A stretch of DNA of 64,000 nucleotides from an uncultured Bacilli bacterium (GTDB lineage Bacteria; Bacillota_I; Bacilli_A; RF39; UBA660), in NCBI GenBank assembly GCA_934090795.1, contig CAKOJQ010000003.1, positions 91,876-155,875 on the forward strand, in the 5' to 3' direction. A program made the position numbers and the translations under genes. Under the pieces are notes generated by a model that saw only the letters and a program-made list of their open reading frames with translations, was not told where the DNA came from and searched no databases. Every line of letters begins with the position of its first letter. Positions within the stretch are counted from its first letter, which is position 1. This document shows positions 36,038 to 45,597 of this stretch, piece by piece.

Positions 36038-38068
36038 CTAATTGCATCCATTACTTACATAAGTATAATAAGCTGTAGCATTATTAGCTCTTGTTGTATC
36101 ACATTGTGTATGATCATAAGGATTTTCAAAACTATGACAAAATGATGCACCAATATTGCTAGCACTGTCATTACCAGACATTATTGAGTTATAAAGTGAA
36201 CTATATCCAACTTGTAATTCTTGTAGTAAAAAACTTACCTGATTTCCCATGTCTCCTATTGAAACATTATTTGATTTAGCCTTACCAAGTAATCCTTGCT
36301 TTCTAGTATGATAAGTCCACTGGCATATACCATAACCAGCAGAATCATTAACAAAGTTAGTGTATGTTCCATTATCTACTGCTGCTGTATAACTTTGATC
36401 AGTATAACCAAGTGTCTGTTCATATATATTTTCTAAATTCATTGAATTAAATCCACTTTCGGCCGCAATATTTGCCATCATCCCAGCAATACCACTATCT
36501 GATGCTCCACTTTCTTTTAAAGTTAAACAAACAGTTTGCTGATTAGTTCCACCCAAAACAGTACCAACACTAGTAGTTTGTGGCCTTGGATTTTCCACGC
36601 TTACATAAGTATTAGGATTAACCCTAGCACCGCTAGATACTTTTATTTCAAAATGTAAAGCTTTTTCTCTAGTATCTCCCGTGTTCCCCATAACTCCTAT
36701 AACTTCACCTTGAGCAACACTTTGTCCTTCTGTAACATCAACACTTGCCAAATAACCATAAACAGTTGATGTACCATCAGAGTGAGATAATATAACCACA
36801 TTACCATATCCTGAATTACATGTTTTATTTCCCACTGTACATGTATTAACAACCTTACTTACTACCCCAGTTTTAACCGCAATTATATTAACATTATCTT
36901 CAAAAGAACCTATATCAATTCCATCATTACTTCCAGGATTATAATCTTTTAGTATATAAGAACTAACTGGAGTTCCTTTAGCAAATCTTTTACCGTTTTC
37001 CGAAGTAACCTCACTACTTCCAATTGGATAATAATACATATTAGAAATACTACTAAAATAAGTTAAATTTTCAGGATGTTCACTATTAAATAAGTCAATA
37101 CATTCTTTAATTTCTAAAATAATTTCCTGTCTATCTGCCACAATTTGATCATGATATTTATTATATAGTTCTTCATCATTTTCCATTGCTTTTTCTAAAT
37201 CAGCTAAAGTTTCATATTCTGTATCTTCAATTATATGTTGAAAGCGATATTGAAAATGAGGCTTTTTATCAAAATATTCTGAATTTTCTAAAAAACTCCA
37301 ATAAGCATCCTCACTTACAGTTTTCTTACTAGCAACTGTATATTTACCGCCCTGATTACTACAATTACTACTACTAGTTCCAAGCCTCATTCCAAAGAAA
37401 TTAGCCAGTCCAGAATCAATTAATAATTTTTCCCCAATATTAACCATGCTTGTTTCAATATTGCTTCGACAAACATACTTATTTTCACCTTCTTTAACCA
37501 AATATCCTTGATTACAGTAAGGCTCATCCCCATCATATAAAGGTTCTTCTTCCTTAGAACATGTTGCTTCGTAGCCAACCATTGCTTTAATAAGTAATTT
37601 AATCGAGTTAGATTCTTCTGTTAAAGTAGTCATATTTGCTTCATCATCATCTATCTCAATATTATCATCTTCTTTATCAAAATCAAAAGATATATTATCA
37701 AACCATTTACTATAATAATTATTATCATCTCTAAATGCATCAGGAGTTAAACCATAATATAATGTACCAATAATAATTTCATCTTTAATATATAGACCAT
37801 TTCTTTCATATTTTGTAAGCATCTTATATAATTTATTAAAAAACTTCTTTTGAGATTTTAAAACAGCCTCTGTACACTTTTCACTATCTTCATCATTTTC
37901 ACATGAAGTAGTCCAATAATCTTTATATTGTTCTTTAAAATCTTCCCATTTAAAACTTGCATAATTATATCCGTCTGCATATATATTTTTATTACATATC
38001 AAAAAAAGTGATATGCATAATATCATTTTTAATAATATTTTAAAATGTTTATCTATCACTTTTATCAA
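36038..38068 (-). CDS. VirB1-like wall hydrolase with lysozyme-like domain and degenerate M23 domain
   Basis: 676 residues, TTG start (SD AAGGTG). A signal peptide (about 10-32) ends at NIYADG. Residues 35-350 are unknown. An M23/LytM-like domain at about 370-500 has GNVVILSHSDGTSTVYGYLA and ALHFEIKV, but the first zinc ligand His of HxGxD is Asn (SNDGIDIG) and the first His of HxH is Ala, so it should not bind zinc. The C-terminal 165 residues match the phage-tail lysozyme-like family: SGIAGMMANIAAESGFN with the catalytic Glu, and SAGYGICQWTYHTRKQGLL. It would open peptidoglycan for the secretion channel. Confidence 0.8.
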   Translation of the reverse strand: MIKVIDKHFKILLKMILCISLFLICNKNIYADGYNYASFKWEDFKEQYKDYWTTSCENDEDSEKCTEAVLKSQKKFFNKLYKMLTKYERNGLYIKDEIIIGTLYYGLTPDAFRDDNNYYSKWFDNISFDFDKEDDNIEIDDDEANMTTLTEESNSIKLLIKAMVGYEATCSKEEEPLYDGDEPYCNQGYLVKEGENKYVCRSNIETSMVNIGEKLLIDSGLANFFGMRLGTSSSNCSNQGGKYTVASKKTVSEDAYWSFLENSEYFDKKPHFQYRFQHIIEDTEYETLADLEKAMENDEELYNKYHDQIVADRQEIILEIKECIDLFNSEHPENLTYFSSISNMYYYPIGSSEVTSENGKRFAKGTPVSSYILKDYNPGSNDGIDIGSFEDNVNIIAVKTGVVSKVVNTCTVGNKTCNSGYGNVVILSHSDGTSTVYGYLASVDVTEGQSVAQGEVIGVMGNTGDTREKALHFEIKVSSGARVNPNTYVSVENPRPQTTSVGTVLGGTNQQTVCLTLKESGASDSGIAGMMANIAAESGFNSMNLENIYEQTLGYTDQSYTAAVDNGTYTNFVNDSAGYGICQWTYHTRKQGLLGKAKSNNVSIGDMGNQVSFLLQELQVGYSSLYNSIMSGNDSASNIGASFCHSFENPYDHTQCDTTRANNATAYYTYVSNGCN

Positions 38069-38086
38069 ACTCTACACCTTCTTTAA

Positions 38087-39880
38087 TTATAGTCCGCCAC
38101 CAGAACCGAATGAATCTAATTCTTCTTGAGTAAGAATTACATTAATACGCATTCTTCTACTACCGCATACAAATAATGCTTCACCTTGACTATAAGTTTT
38201 AATACTTTCTTTTTCATTATCATTTAAATCTATCAATTTAGCTAAATCTTCAACAGCTTGTTTACGAAGCCCCATAACTAAATAATATGATGCATTATCA
38301 AATATTGCCTTACCATGAACATATACTTTAGGATCAGCAAAATCTGTTGGCTGTTGTGTAATAATTATTGTACCAGTATTATACTTACGACTTCTTCTTT
38401 GTACTTGCGCTAAGAATTCAGCACCAAGCTCGTTACCTGCACCAAGTAATACATGAGCCTCATCTACATACATAACTGTATTATTAGTTTTATCTAAACA
38501 TAAACCCCAAGCATACTTTAAAATATTAAAGAATAAAGCATTTCTAATATTTGCGTCACTATTCATAAGCTCTTTAATATTAAATACAATAAAATTGCTA
38601 TCTGCTTGTAATGATGTATGTCCATTAAAATAATATCTTAATTCTCCAATAAAAGGTCTTACTCTAAGTTCTAAACGTTCCATAACATCTTTTTCCCTAG
38701 TTGCTTCTGGCATTGAAAGAAGTTTTCCTTTAATTGTTGAATAAACATCGTCGAATGTAGGATAATCTTCAGATTTAAAACTACTAAAATCAGTATTAAA
38801 ATCTATATTAAATCTTTTATATGTTTCCTGACATACTTCACTAAACATTTGTAAAACATCATCTTCAATAGTTGGATAATAATATTTCATAAATGCCTTA
38901 AGTGATTGTAATGTTCGAGTTAAAACTGAATATCCAGCACCATCTTTTAATTCATCTTCATCAGCATCCATAATAACTTCAAGTGGATTAATAAGTCCAT
39001 AAGCTCCACCTTTACCTAAATCGATAAAGTCTCCACCAAAGTTTTTAGTCATCTCTTCTAACTCACCTTCTGGATCAATTGCAACAATTTTACAATTATT
39101 TCTAATATGAGTTCTAAGTAAAAGTTTAGCAGATGTACTCTTACCACTACCAGATGTACCTAAAATTATAACGTTTGCATTATTACGATTATATTCTTTT
39201 TTAATTTGATATAAAAACTGATTAAATAAAACTACACCACCAGAGAAATCTACACCAAGAAGTGTACTTGAGCCAGGATCTTTAATACTATCAAACACAA
39301 ATGGATACATTGCAGCAATTGTTGGACTTGGAATTGGAATACCTATTCTATCTTCAACGTCTTGCTTAGGAAATATTGGAAGCATTGATTTAAGAACTTT
39401 TTCTTGTTCAAACATCATTGGAATACCCCTCATACCCATACTATCTAAATAATTTCTAACTTGCATTTTCTTATTTTCAAGTTCATCTTTAGTATCAGCA
39501 GTTATCATAACATGCATTTGAAAATCAAATATTTTAGCTTGAGTTGCAGCAAGCATTTGTGTAAATGATTCAAGAGATTCATAATCTTGTCTTATTCTTT
39601 CTTGTAATGTTCTATCATTTTCTTTTTGATATCTATCTTTTAAATCAACAAGTTCTTTATTAAGCATTTTAGTCATAGAAGAAAAAGGAATTGGAATATG
39701 TTTAACAACAACTTTAATTCCAGGAATACTAGTAATATTTGACAAATATCCCGGCATAATTGTTTTAGGATAACTTATAACTGTTAAAATAGTTGCATAT
39801 TTATCACTAATATAGAAATCATTAATATTAAATTTCATACCTTTAGGAGCTATTTCACTCTTTAAATTAGCTCTACTCAT
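38087..39880 (-). CDS. virB4: VirB4-like ATPase, C-terminal catalytic part
   Basis: 597 residues. Walker A VIILGTSGSGKSTSAKLLL (about 236-254), IDPEGELEEMTKNFGGDFID, Walker B TVMYVDEAHVLLGAG (about 465-479), RRSRKYNTGTIIITQQPTDF; this is the VirB4/TraE/ConE HerA-FtsK type motor. The first 200 residues carry the end of the usual VirB4 N-terminal domain. The missing first part is encoded by the preceding gene (39873-40427), overlapping by eight bases. Together they make about 780 residues, a normal VirB4 length. It powers assembly or substrate transfer. SD GGTGG. Confidence 0.93.
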   Translation of the reverse strand: MSRANLKSEIAPKGMKFNINDFYISDKYATILTVISYPKTIMPGYLSNITSIPGIKVVVKHIPIPFSSMTKMLNKELVDLKDRYQKENDRTLQERIRQDYESLESFTQMLAATQAKIFDFQMHVMITADTKDELENKKMQVRNYLDSMGMRGIPMMFEQEKVLKSMLPIFPKQDVEDRIGIPIPSPTIAAMYPFVFDSIKDPGSSTLLGVDFSGGVVLFNQFLYQIKKEYNRNNANVIILGTSGSGKSTSAKLLLRTHIRNNCKIVAIDPEGELEEMTKNFGGDFIDLGKGGAYGLINPLEVIMDADEDELKDGAGYSVLTRTLQSLKAFMKYYYPTIEDDVLQMFSEVCQETYKRFNIDFNTDFSSFKSEDYPTFDDVYSTIKGKLLSMPEATREKDVMERLELRVRPFIGELRYYFNGHTSLQADSNFIVFNIKELMNSDANIRNALFFNILKYAWGLCLDKTNNTVMYVDEAHVLLGAGNELGAEFLAQVQRRSRKYNTGTIIITQQPTDFADPKVYVHGKAIFDNASYYLVMGLRKQAVEDLAKLIDLNDNEKESIKTYSQGEALFVCGSRRMRINVILTQEELDSFGSGGGL

Positions 39881-40427
39881 TAGTTACCACCGTCCCAAAT
39901 TCATTCTTTAATCCACCATTTAAGAAATTTTGTAATAAGAATTTTAAATCATCATCACTTGTTTTGCTAGATATTAATCCAGTACTAGCAAGTCCAGTAA
40001 TTAGTTGTTGAACATGCTTATTTAATCTTTCCAAATCGTTATCCCTAAATAAAATATAATATTCCGTATCAACTACATTATATTGGTTGCTAGAAAACAT
40101 TTCTGCTTTTCTAATATCTTCCCCAATAAGTTTTCTAACAGCCTGATTTTCAGCATTATCAAAATCAAGTTGTAATTGTGATAAATACATTTTTATATCT
40201 ACAGGTCTACCAGCAACCATAAGCCAAAATTCATAGTCTATTGTGCTATAAAAATTTCTTAACCCCATAATTATATTATTTTGTGTTTGATAATCTAAAA
40301 TAAAGATATTTTTTGGTTCAATTTTAATACCAGTAACCATCCATCCATTTTCTAAATTAATCATTCCGTCACTAATTGACTTTACTGGAAGCCAATCTTC
40401 CGAAAATTTATTTTGTGTCTTCGCCAT
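39873..40427 (-). CDS. VirB4-like ATPase, N-terminal part
   Basis: About 184 residues whose pattern DWLPVKSISDGMINLENGWM...TGIKIEPKNIFILDYQTQNN (in parts) and VAGRPVDIKMYLSQL is that of the first domain of VirB4/TraC-like proteins. It ends where the next gene begins, in a different frame, with an eight-base overlap and a GGTGG SD for the downstream part. So VirB4 is encoded as two polypeptides; either a natural split or the outcome of an old frameshift later given its own SD. It has no ATPase motifs itself. Confidence 0.75.
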   Translation of the reverse strand: MAKTQNKFSEDWLPVKSISDGMINLENGWMVTGIKIEPKNIFILDYQTQNNIIMGLRNFYSTIDYEFWLMVAGRPVDIKMYLSQLQLDFDNAENQAVRKLIGEDIRKAEMFSSNQYNVVDTEYYILFRDNDLERLNKHVQQLITGLASTGLISSKTSDDDLKFLLQNFLNGGLKNEFGTVVTNE

Positions 40428-40728
40428 CACGTATACACCAACCTTTCCAATGATATTCCTTTTGTTCTAAAAAATAATTCCAAACATTTTTTATAAATGT
40501 CCTAACATTATGTTGATTAGGAAGAGGAATAACCAAGAACACACTTATAAGTAACGGTAACAAAATTATTATCGAACTTTGTAATGTATCTGCCTTAATA
40601 ATTAACAACAATATTATTGTTAATGTCATTCCAGTTCCACAAATTATCAAATCAACTGTATTAAATAATCCTAAAATCAACATCGAATTTTTAGAGTTTG
40701 CAGGAATCAAATACTGATTATTCCCCAT
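40408..40728 (-). CDS. VirB3/PrgI-like inner membrane protein
   Basis: 106 residues: an N-terminal YLIPANSKNSMLILGLFNTV, two hydrophobic helices (about 20-40 and 48-68), then the conserved tail NQHNVRTFIKNVWNYFLEQK and EYHWKGW. This is the PrgI/TcpE/VirB3-like family, always next to virB4 in Bacillota secretion systems, as here (overlap with the VirB4 N-terminal gene). Confidence 0.85.
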   Translation of the reverse strand: MGNNQYLIPANSKNSMLILGLFNTVDLIICGTGMTLTIILLLIIKADTLQSSIIILLPLLISVFLVIPLPNQHNVRTFIKNVWNYFLEQKEYHWKGWCIRDGEDTK

Positions 40729-40739
40729 AATTTATCCTC

Positions 40740-43673
40740 CTATTTTTTATCATCTTTACCACTTGATTTATTATCAGCTTTGCCTTTATCATCTTGAGAT
40801 AAAACAGTCTTTTTAATTTTCTCCCAAGCTAGATCTTCTGCAGATTTAGTCTTGATATTAGCGTTAGAATAATCTCTATTAGCCTTAAATCTAGCACTAT
40901 ATTTCTTATCACGTTTTCCATCTGCTTCATCAGAATATGTTCCATCAGCACATCCAATAAGATATTCCTCAACTTTATCAGCAAGCCCATTCATAGCTTC
41001 TTTTTCTGCTTTGGCCATCATGTTCTTTTCAATCTCATCATATTTATCACCGTATAATTGAGTTTCAACTGCTTTTTGATATTCTGTTTCAAATAAGTAA
41101 TCTTTTATTGTACTACCAACAAGTGATTCAGCAATAACTTCTTTTGTAGCTTTTTCTTTAAAGCTATCAGCATGTTCTTCTCTTATTTGTTCAACAGCAA
41201 GAACATCATGTTCTTTAGATTTTTCTTCACCTACAAAGCCATCAAAGAATTTTTCTGTAAACTCTTGAAATTTATTTTGTTTTTCACGTTTAATTCTATC
41301 TTTTACAACTTGTTCAACATCAGAACTTGAACTAAACACAATACCAGAGTCACCATTTAAAACTTCCTGTCTAATTCTATCTTCATCAGCAGTCGTAAAT
41401 GATTGATCAACCATAGTCTGAATTCTACTGTTTGCTTGTTGTTCATAAATACTTTGTTTAGAATCAAGAATAGCTTGTTTTTCAGAACTTAATGTAATAT
41501 TACTTGCGCCACCAGCTTCATTTATTTTAGCATTTAAAGCAGTGTTTACCTTTGAATCAACGAGATTCATTTGATCAGTTGTTAAACTAATATTTGCAAT
41601 ACCACCTACTGCTGTAATTTTACCATTAACAGCAGTAGATAATCTCTTATTAATTTCTTTCTTTTGATCATCTGTTAAGTCAAGTTTTGAAACATCACCA
41701 TTAACAGAAGTTAACATATTAGATACATTCAATTTAGCACTATTTTCTAAATTATTCTTAAGAGTCGCATCAGTTATAACGGCTTGTACGCCACCTTTGT
41801 TTGCTATTTCTAATTGAACAGCTTTTTTAGTTTGTACATCTGCTTCTGCTTGAACTTTAGCAACAGCATCTTTATTTCCGCTAAGAACACTTTCATTGTA
41901 TAAGCTAACTGCTTCATTTCTCTTCAAGTATGACTCAATAGCACGTTTTTCATCAGCATTAGTAGTTGTAGCAGCTATTTGACTTAATCTTTCATTTATT
42001 TTAGCTTTCTTTTCTTCGTCAGGTAAATCGCCCTCTTCATTAACGAAGTCAACTGCTTGATTATAAACATCAGAGTTTTCAAAAGCAGTATTTGCATTAA
42101 CATATTCATCATTTAATGTATTCATGCCATCAACATTTTGTGGAATTTGTGGTTTAATATTTTCATCAATATAGCCATTTGCTTCATCTTCAGCATGTTG
42201 TTTAACGTTATTTTCATAAGCTTTTCCGTATTTTTCATCAGCAATAGTTCCCCATGATTTTCCAAAGAGTCCTTGCTTTTTGCCATAACCATAAGTTTGT
42301 TCATACACTTTTTTACCTTGTGCACCAAACTGTTTTAAACCGCCACCATTTTTCGCGCCTAAACGAGCACTTTGCATAGCAGCAGCACCTACATCCATAT
42401 GAGTCAAACCATTAGGATCCTTATGAAATAAATTTGATAATCCTAATCTCGCATTATTTCTAAGAGCAGACCATGCTCCTCCAGCAGCACCTGCCGCTCC
42501 ACCAATACCTCTTCCAGCAAGAGCTCCTGCAGCACCAAGTGCACCACCGACAACAGGTGCACCAGTAACACCAGCAATTTTCTTGCCAATATCTTTTGGT
42601 GAGAAGCCACCGCCACCACCAAGATTTCCAGCAAGTTCTTCCAATAATTTTGGTGCTTCTTTAGCAAATAATAAAATACCAATAATAACAACTAATTTTG
42701 CAAATAACTTAACTATTCCAGACATACTTCCTGCGTTTGTAAAAATTCCACCAGCCTCAAATCCATCCGCTACAAATTGAATCATATACATCGAAAAATA
42801 AATAGTTATAAGTCTTAAAAATAATGTCATATAAGTTTCAATTAATTTTTTTACCCATTTATCAAATATACCACCGCTTGGTTTAGTAACTCTAAGAATT
42901 ACTGGAATAGGTGCAATAAGTTGTAAAAATACAAGCTTAGCAATTCTTATACCAATATCAAAAGCATAAGAAACAAACATTAGAACAGCAACAATTCCTG
43001 CAGCAGTTGAAATAAAATACATTAATTCCATAGTCGGTTTTGAAGCATTTAATGCATCAGCTAGTTTTTCATCATTAATAAATTTTTTTACATTAGTTTT
43101 ACCATTATCATAAGCTGCACGATAATCACTACAACTAGCAGATTTAGATGTATCTCTACATTCATCATAAGAAACAGGATTATCATTACTATCTATTGGA
43201 TGATAAAAAGTTGAATATATCATAGTTGCTATATCATCACCCATATTATCATATTTACTTGCATCACTATTTCCTAAAATAATATTCTCAATAACATGTG
43301 AATCAATTATATCATTTTGTAATTTAGTCATATAATCAAAAACAGTTGGTAAAAGAGTTAATATTACTATAGATATAACAAAGTTTTTTAATAATCCTTG
43401 TACAGATTTTTCTCCTTTACTCGCATTATCTGGGTTCATTATTAATAAAATAATATTATAAGCAAGTACAAATAACATTGCAACACCTAAAATAACATAA
43501 ATTCTATTCGTTAATGACTGAATTTTATCATTAGAACTTCCATATAAACTAACTTTACTTACCGCATTAAAAACTTGATAAACAGTAGATATAAGGCCAT
43601 ATACCAGTCCATCCAAAGCTCTAGACAAATCACAAAGTAAATTTCTTACAACTTTACTAATTGCAAATAACAT
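40740..43673 (-). CDS. VirB6/TrbL-like polytopic channel protein with long coiled-coil tail
   Basis: 977 residues. The first 350 hold six or so membrane helices with VirB6-like features (IRIAKLVFLQLIAPIPVILR, FDKWVKKLIETYMTLFLRL), then a Gly/Ala-rich flexible segment (about 375-420), then about 550 hydrophilic residues rich in Lys, Glu, Asn, with repeated NISLTTDQMNLVDSKVNTAL-type segments probably forming coiled coils. The tail is much longer than in VirB6 itself and resembles the long C termini of TrbL/CagW-type proteins; it could reach the cytoplasmic ATPases or serve as an effector-like domain. SD AAGGAAGGTG. Confidence 0.82.
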   Translation of the reverse strand: MLFAISKVVRNLLCDLSRALDGLVYGLISTVYQVFNAVSKVSLYGSSNDKIQSLTNRIYVILGVAMLFVLAYNIILLIMNPDNASKGEKSVQGLLKNFVISIVILTLLPTVFDYMTKLQNDIIDSHVIENIILGNSDASKYDNMGDDIATMIYSTFYHPIDSNDNPVSYDECRDTSKSASCSDYRAAYDNGKTNVKKFINDEKLADALNASKPTMELMYFISTAAGIVAVLMFVSYAFDIGIRIAKLVFLQLIAPIPVILRVTKPSGGIFDKWVKKLIETYMTLFLRLITIYFSMYMIQFVADGFEAGGIFTNAGSMSGIVKLFAKLVVIIGILLFAKEAPKLLEELAGNLGGGGGFSPKDIGKKIAGVTGAPVVGGALGAAGALAGRGIGGAAGAAGGAWSALRNNARLGLSNLFHKDPNGLTHMDVGAAAMQSARLGAKNGGGLKQFGAQGKKVYEQTYGYGKKQGLFGKSWGTIADEKYGKAYENNVKQHAEDEANGYIDENIKPQIPQNVDGMNTLNDEYVNANTAFENSDVYNQAVDFVNEEGDLPDEEKKAKINERLSQIAATTTNADEKRAIESYLKRNEAVSLYNESVLSGNKDAVAKVQAEADVQTKKAVQLEIANKGGVQAVITDATLKNNLENSAKLNVSNMLTSVNGDVSKLDLTDDQKKEINKRLSTAVNGKITAVGGIANISLTTDQMNLVDSKVNTALNAKINEAGGASNITLSSEKQAILDSKQSIYEQQANSRIQTMVDQSFTTADEDRIRQEVLNGDSGIVFSSSSDVEQVVKDRIKREKQNKFQEFTEKFFDGFVGEEKSKEHDVLAVEQIREEHADSFKEKATKEVIAESLVGSTIKDYLFETEYQKAVETQLYGDKYDEIEKNMMAKAEKEAMNGLADKVEEYLIGCADGTYSDEADGKRDKKYSARFKANRDYSNANIKTKSAEDLAWEKIKKTVLSQDDKGKADNKSSGKDDKK

Positions 43674-43691
43674 AATATCACCTTCCTTATC

Positions 43692-44075
43692 CTACTTAAC
43701 ACAACTACTTGTTCCTATAGATGCTAAATCTAATATTAAATTTAACAATGAAGGAAGCAAATATAATACAACCACAAGTACTAATCTAGTACCAAATTTC
43801 TTTCCTGCAGCTTTTATTCCATCAGCAGCTTTACTTGTAATTGCCATTAAAAACTCATAGGAAGACAAAACAAGTGTAAGAATCGGAGCAACTATCTTAA
43901 AAGCCTTAAAAATATAATTTAAATCTTCTCTAAAACTACCTAAACTATCACAATTAACCTCAGTTGTTTCACTACCAGTATCTTTTGTTGGTAAGGTATC
44001 TGCATAAACAAGTTTAATACTTGCAAAACTAATCAACATTAAACCCAAAATAAATACAATAAAACTCTTCTTCAT
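43692..44075 (-). CDS. VirB2-like pilin 1
   Basis: About 127 residues: signal peptide ending at SIKLVYADT, then two hydrophobic helices (KIVAPILTLVLSSYEFLMAI and FGTRLVLVVVLYLLPSLLNL) joined by a short basic loop (SKAADGIKAAGKK), with Cys in NCDSLG and a final SSCVK. That is the T4SS pilin/TrbC-like layout. The ATG at 44075 is preferred to 44084 because GGATGG precedes it. It is one of three related genes in the cluster and is separated from the next by a terminator. Confidence 0.75.
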   Translation of the reverse strand: MKKSFIVFILGLMLISFASIKLVYADTLPTKDTGSETTEVNCDSLGSFREDLNYIFKAFKIVAPILTLVLSSYEFLMAITSKAADGIKAAGKKFGTRLVLVVVLYLLPSLLNLILDLASIGTSSCVK

Positions 44076-44126
44076 AAATACCATCCAATCAAAATATAAT
44101 ATCTCTTTAAAATTATATCACAAAAA

Positions 44127-44149
44127 AAAATAACAGTAAATGTTATTTT
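44127..44149 (-). terminator. terminator after pilin 2
   Basis: Eight-pair stem AAATAACA/TGTTATTT followed by T9 on the minus strand; TGATATAAT (an extended -10) comes right after, for the downstream pilin 1 gene. Confidence 0.85.
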
Positions 44150-44156
44150 TTATAAA

Positions 44157-44483
44157 TTAGCATGAACTTGGATGTAATAAACATTTTTCACAAGTTGGCC
44201 AACCTAGTGATTCTTGAGCTTCACCAAATCCAGCTACTAACCCAAAAATCCAAATAACGATTGATGGTATTAAGAAAATAACAATACCTGCTACTACTCT
44301 CATACCTAATGATTTAGCACTCTTTTTAATTTCATCATCTTTGCTAGCTGTAACAGCTTTTCCTAAATCAAAAGCACCTAATAAAATAATAATGATTGGA
44401 ATTAATATTTTAAAAATTAATAAAATCCATCCTACTATTTGAATAATATCTTTTGCGCCATTACAAAATCCGCTTAAATCCAT
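44157..44483 (-). CDS. VirB2-like pilin 2
   Basis: 108 residues with no classical signal peptide: MDLSGFCNGAKDII, helix 1 (VGWILLIFKILIPIIIILLG), loop AVTASKDDEIKKSAKSLGMR, helix 2 (VVAGIVIFLIPSIVIWIFGL), Cys-rich end (PTCEKCLLHPSSC). The Cys ends N- and C-terminally may form a disulphide. It has its own strong promoter, AAAGGAG SD and terminator, so it is set up for high, independent expression, as expected of a major pilin. Confidence 0.78.
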   Translation of the reverse strand: MDLSGFCNGAKDIIQIVGWILLIFKILIPIIIILLGAFDLGKAVTASKDDEIKKSAKSLGMRVVAGIVIFLIPSIVIWIFGLVAGFGEAQESLGWPTCEKCLLHPSSC

Positions 44484-44511
44484 ATAAATCTTCTCCTTTA
44501 CATCTAAATTT

Positions 44512-44540
44512 ATTCTATCTTATTTTTCTTATTACGTCAA
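44512..44540 (-). promoter_or_regulatory. promoter of pilin 2
   Basis: TTGACG (44540-44535), 17-base spacer, TAGAAT (44517-44512), 28 bases before the start codon, which has an AAAGGAG SD. Confidence 0.8.
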
Positions 44541-44576
44541 TTTATTATTTATCACTTTTTAAAAAATATAAATAAT

Positions 44577-45587
44577 TTATCTTTCTTGTTTATCAAAACC
44601 AAGTTTAATTAATAACTTATCTACTGATAATAATCTTTCTTTTCGATCATCAAAATTAATTAAATTATAGAATACTTTAATACCAGTTTGACTTTCAAAA
44701 AAATCCATTTCATCATCTTTTAAAGCACTTCTATTAAGAACAACTTTCTTTCCCTCTAATAATTCATTTAAATTATCCGTATATTTAATAAACTTAGATA
44801 ATCTAATTATTCCTGGCTCTAATAAATAGATAATATCATCACATAAACCTTCTTTATCTTTAAGACCACTCAAATCAATTACAAATACTTCAACATCCTT
44901 ATGTCTTCTAATTTCTGCCTTAGCATCTAACATATTTGCACAAAATAATATTCTATTATTTCTAAAATAAACAGTATCATGGCCAGATAATTCAATACCC
45001 ATCGCATTATAATTAATTGCTAATTGCTTAACCATTTGTTGCATTAGTGTTGTTGCACCAGAACCCGGATATAAATCCTGTACTCCTATTACTCTAGTTT
45101 TCTTTTCATTTTTAACATTATTTACATTATTAGTTGTATTAAAATTTTCTTTAACACTTTCATCTTCCACATTACTATTACTAGTTAATGCACTTGTAAA
45201 AGTATCTTCTTTATATAAATATTTTTTAACATCATCATAAGTATTAGGTTTACTAATTAAAAAACTAACACCCTGTGCATTCTTAGTAAAATTATAATAT
45301 CCATTTTCTATTAAAGTAGATAAAAATAATTTACTACTACAATACTCACTATCATTAAGAACAATTATAACCTTATCTTTACCAAAATAATTTAAAAAAG
45401 CAAGTAAATCATCCTTAAAGAAATAATTCTTAATAGCTGTTATATCAATAATTACTTTGTTAAAATAAAAATTAACCAGTTCTTGTTCCAAATTAGATAC
45501 ATCATAAACTCCTGTTAGAGTTTTAATAATATCTATTGTTAAAGAATTCATAACACTAATATTTTCATTAATAATTACTAAATTCAT
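44577..45587 (-). CDS. TadZ/CpaE-like P-loop protein
   Basis: 336 residues. The N-terminal 130 look like an atypical receiver fold (FNKVIIDITAIKNYFFKDDL, KDKVIIVLNDSEYCSSK). After a linker comes a MinD/ParA-like domain whose P-loop reads VIGVQDLYPGSGATTLMQQM, lacking the usual lysine of GKT/GKS. Later KDVEVFVIDLSGLKDKEGL corresponds to the Walker B strand. This matches TadZ/CpaE, which places Tad pili at the pole. It is followed on the transcript by a pilin and preceded by TadE-like genes. The missing P-loop lysine suggests weak or no ATPase activity. Confidence 0.65.
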   Translation of the reverse strand: MNLVIINENISVMNSLTIDIIKTLTGVYDVSNLEQELVNFYFNKVIIDITAIKNYFFKDDLLAFLNYFGKDKVIIVLNDSEYCSSKLFLSTLIENGYYNFTKNAQGVSFLISKPNTYDDVKKYLYKEDTFTSALTSNSNVEDESVKENFNTTNNVNNVKNEKKTRVIGVQDLYPGSGATTLMQQMVKQLAINYNAMGIELSGHDTVYFRNNRILFCANMLDAKAEIRRHKDVEVFVIDLSGLKDKEGLCDDIIYLLEPGIIRLSKFIKYTDNLNELLEGKKVVLNRSALKDDEMDFFESQTGIKVFYNLINFDDRKERLLSVDKLLIKLGFDKQER

Positions 45588-45597
45588 TTATATCACC

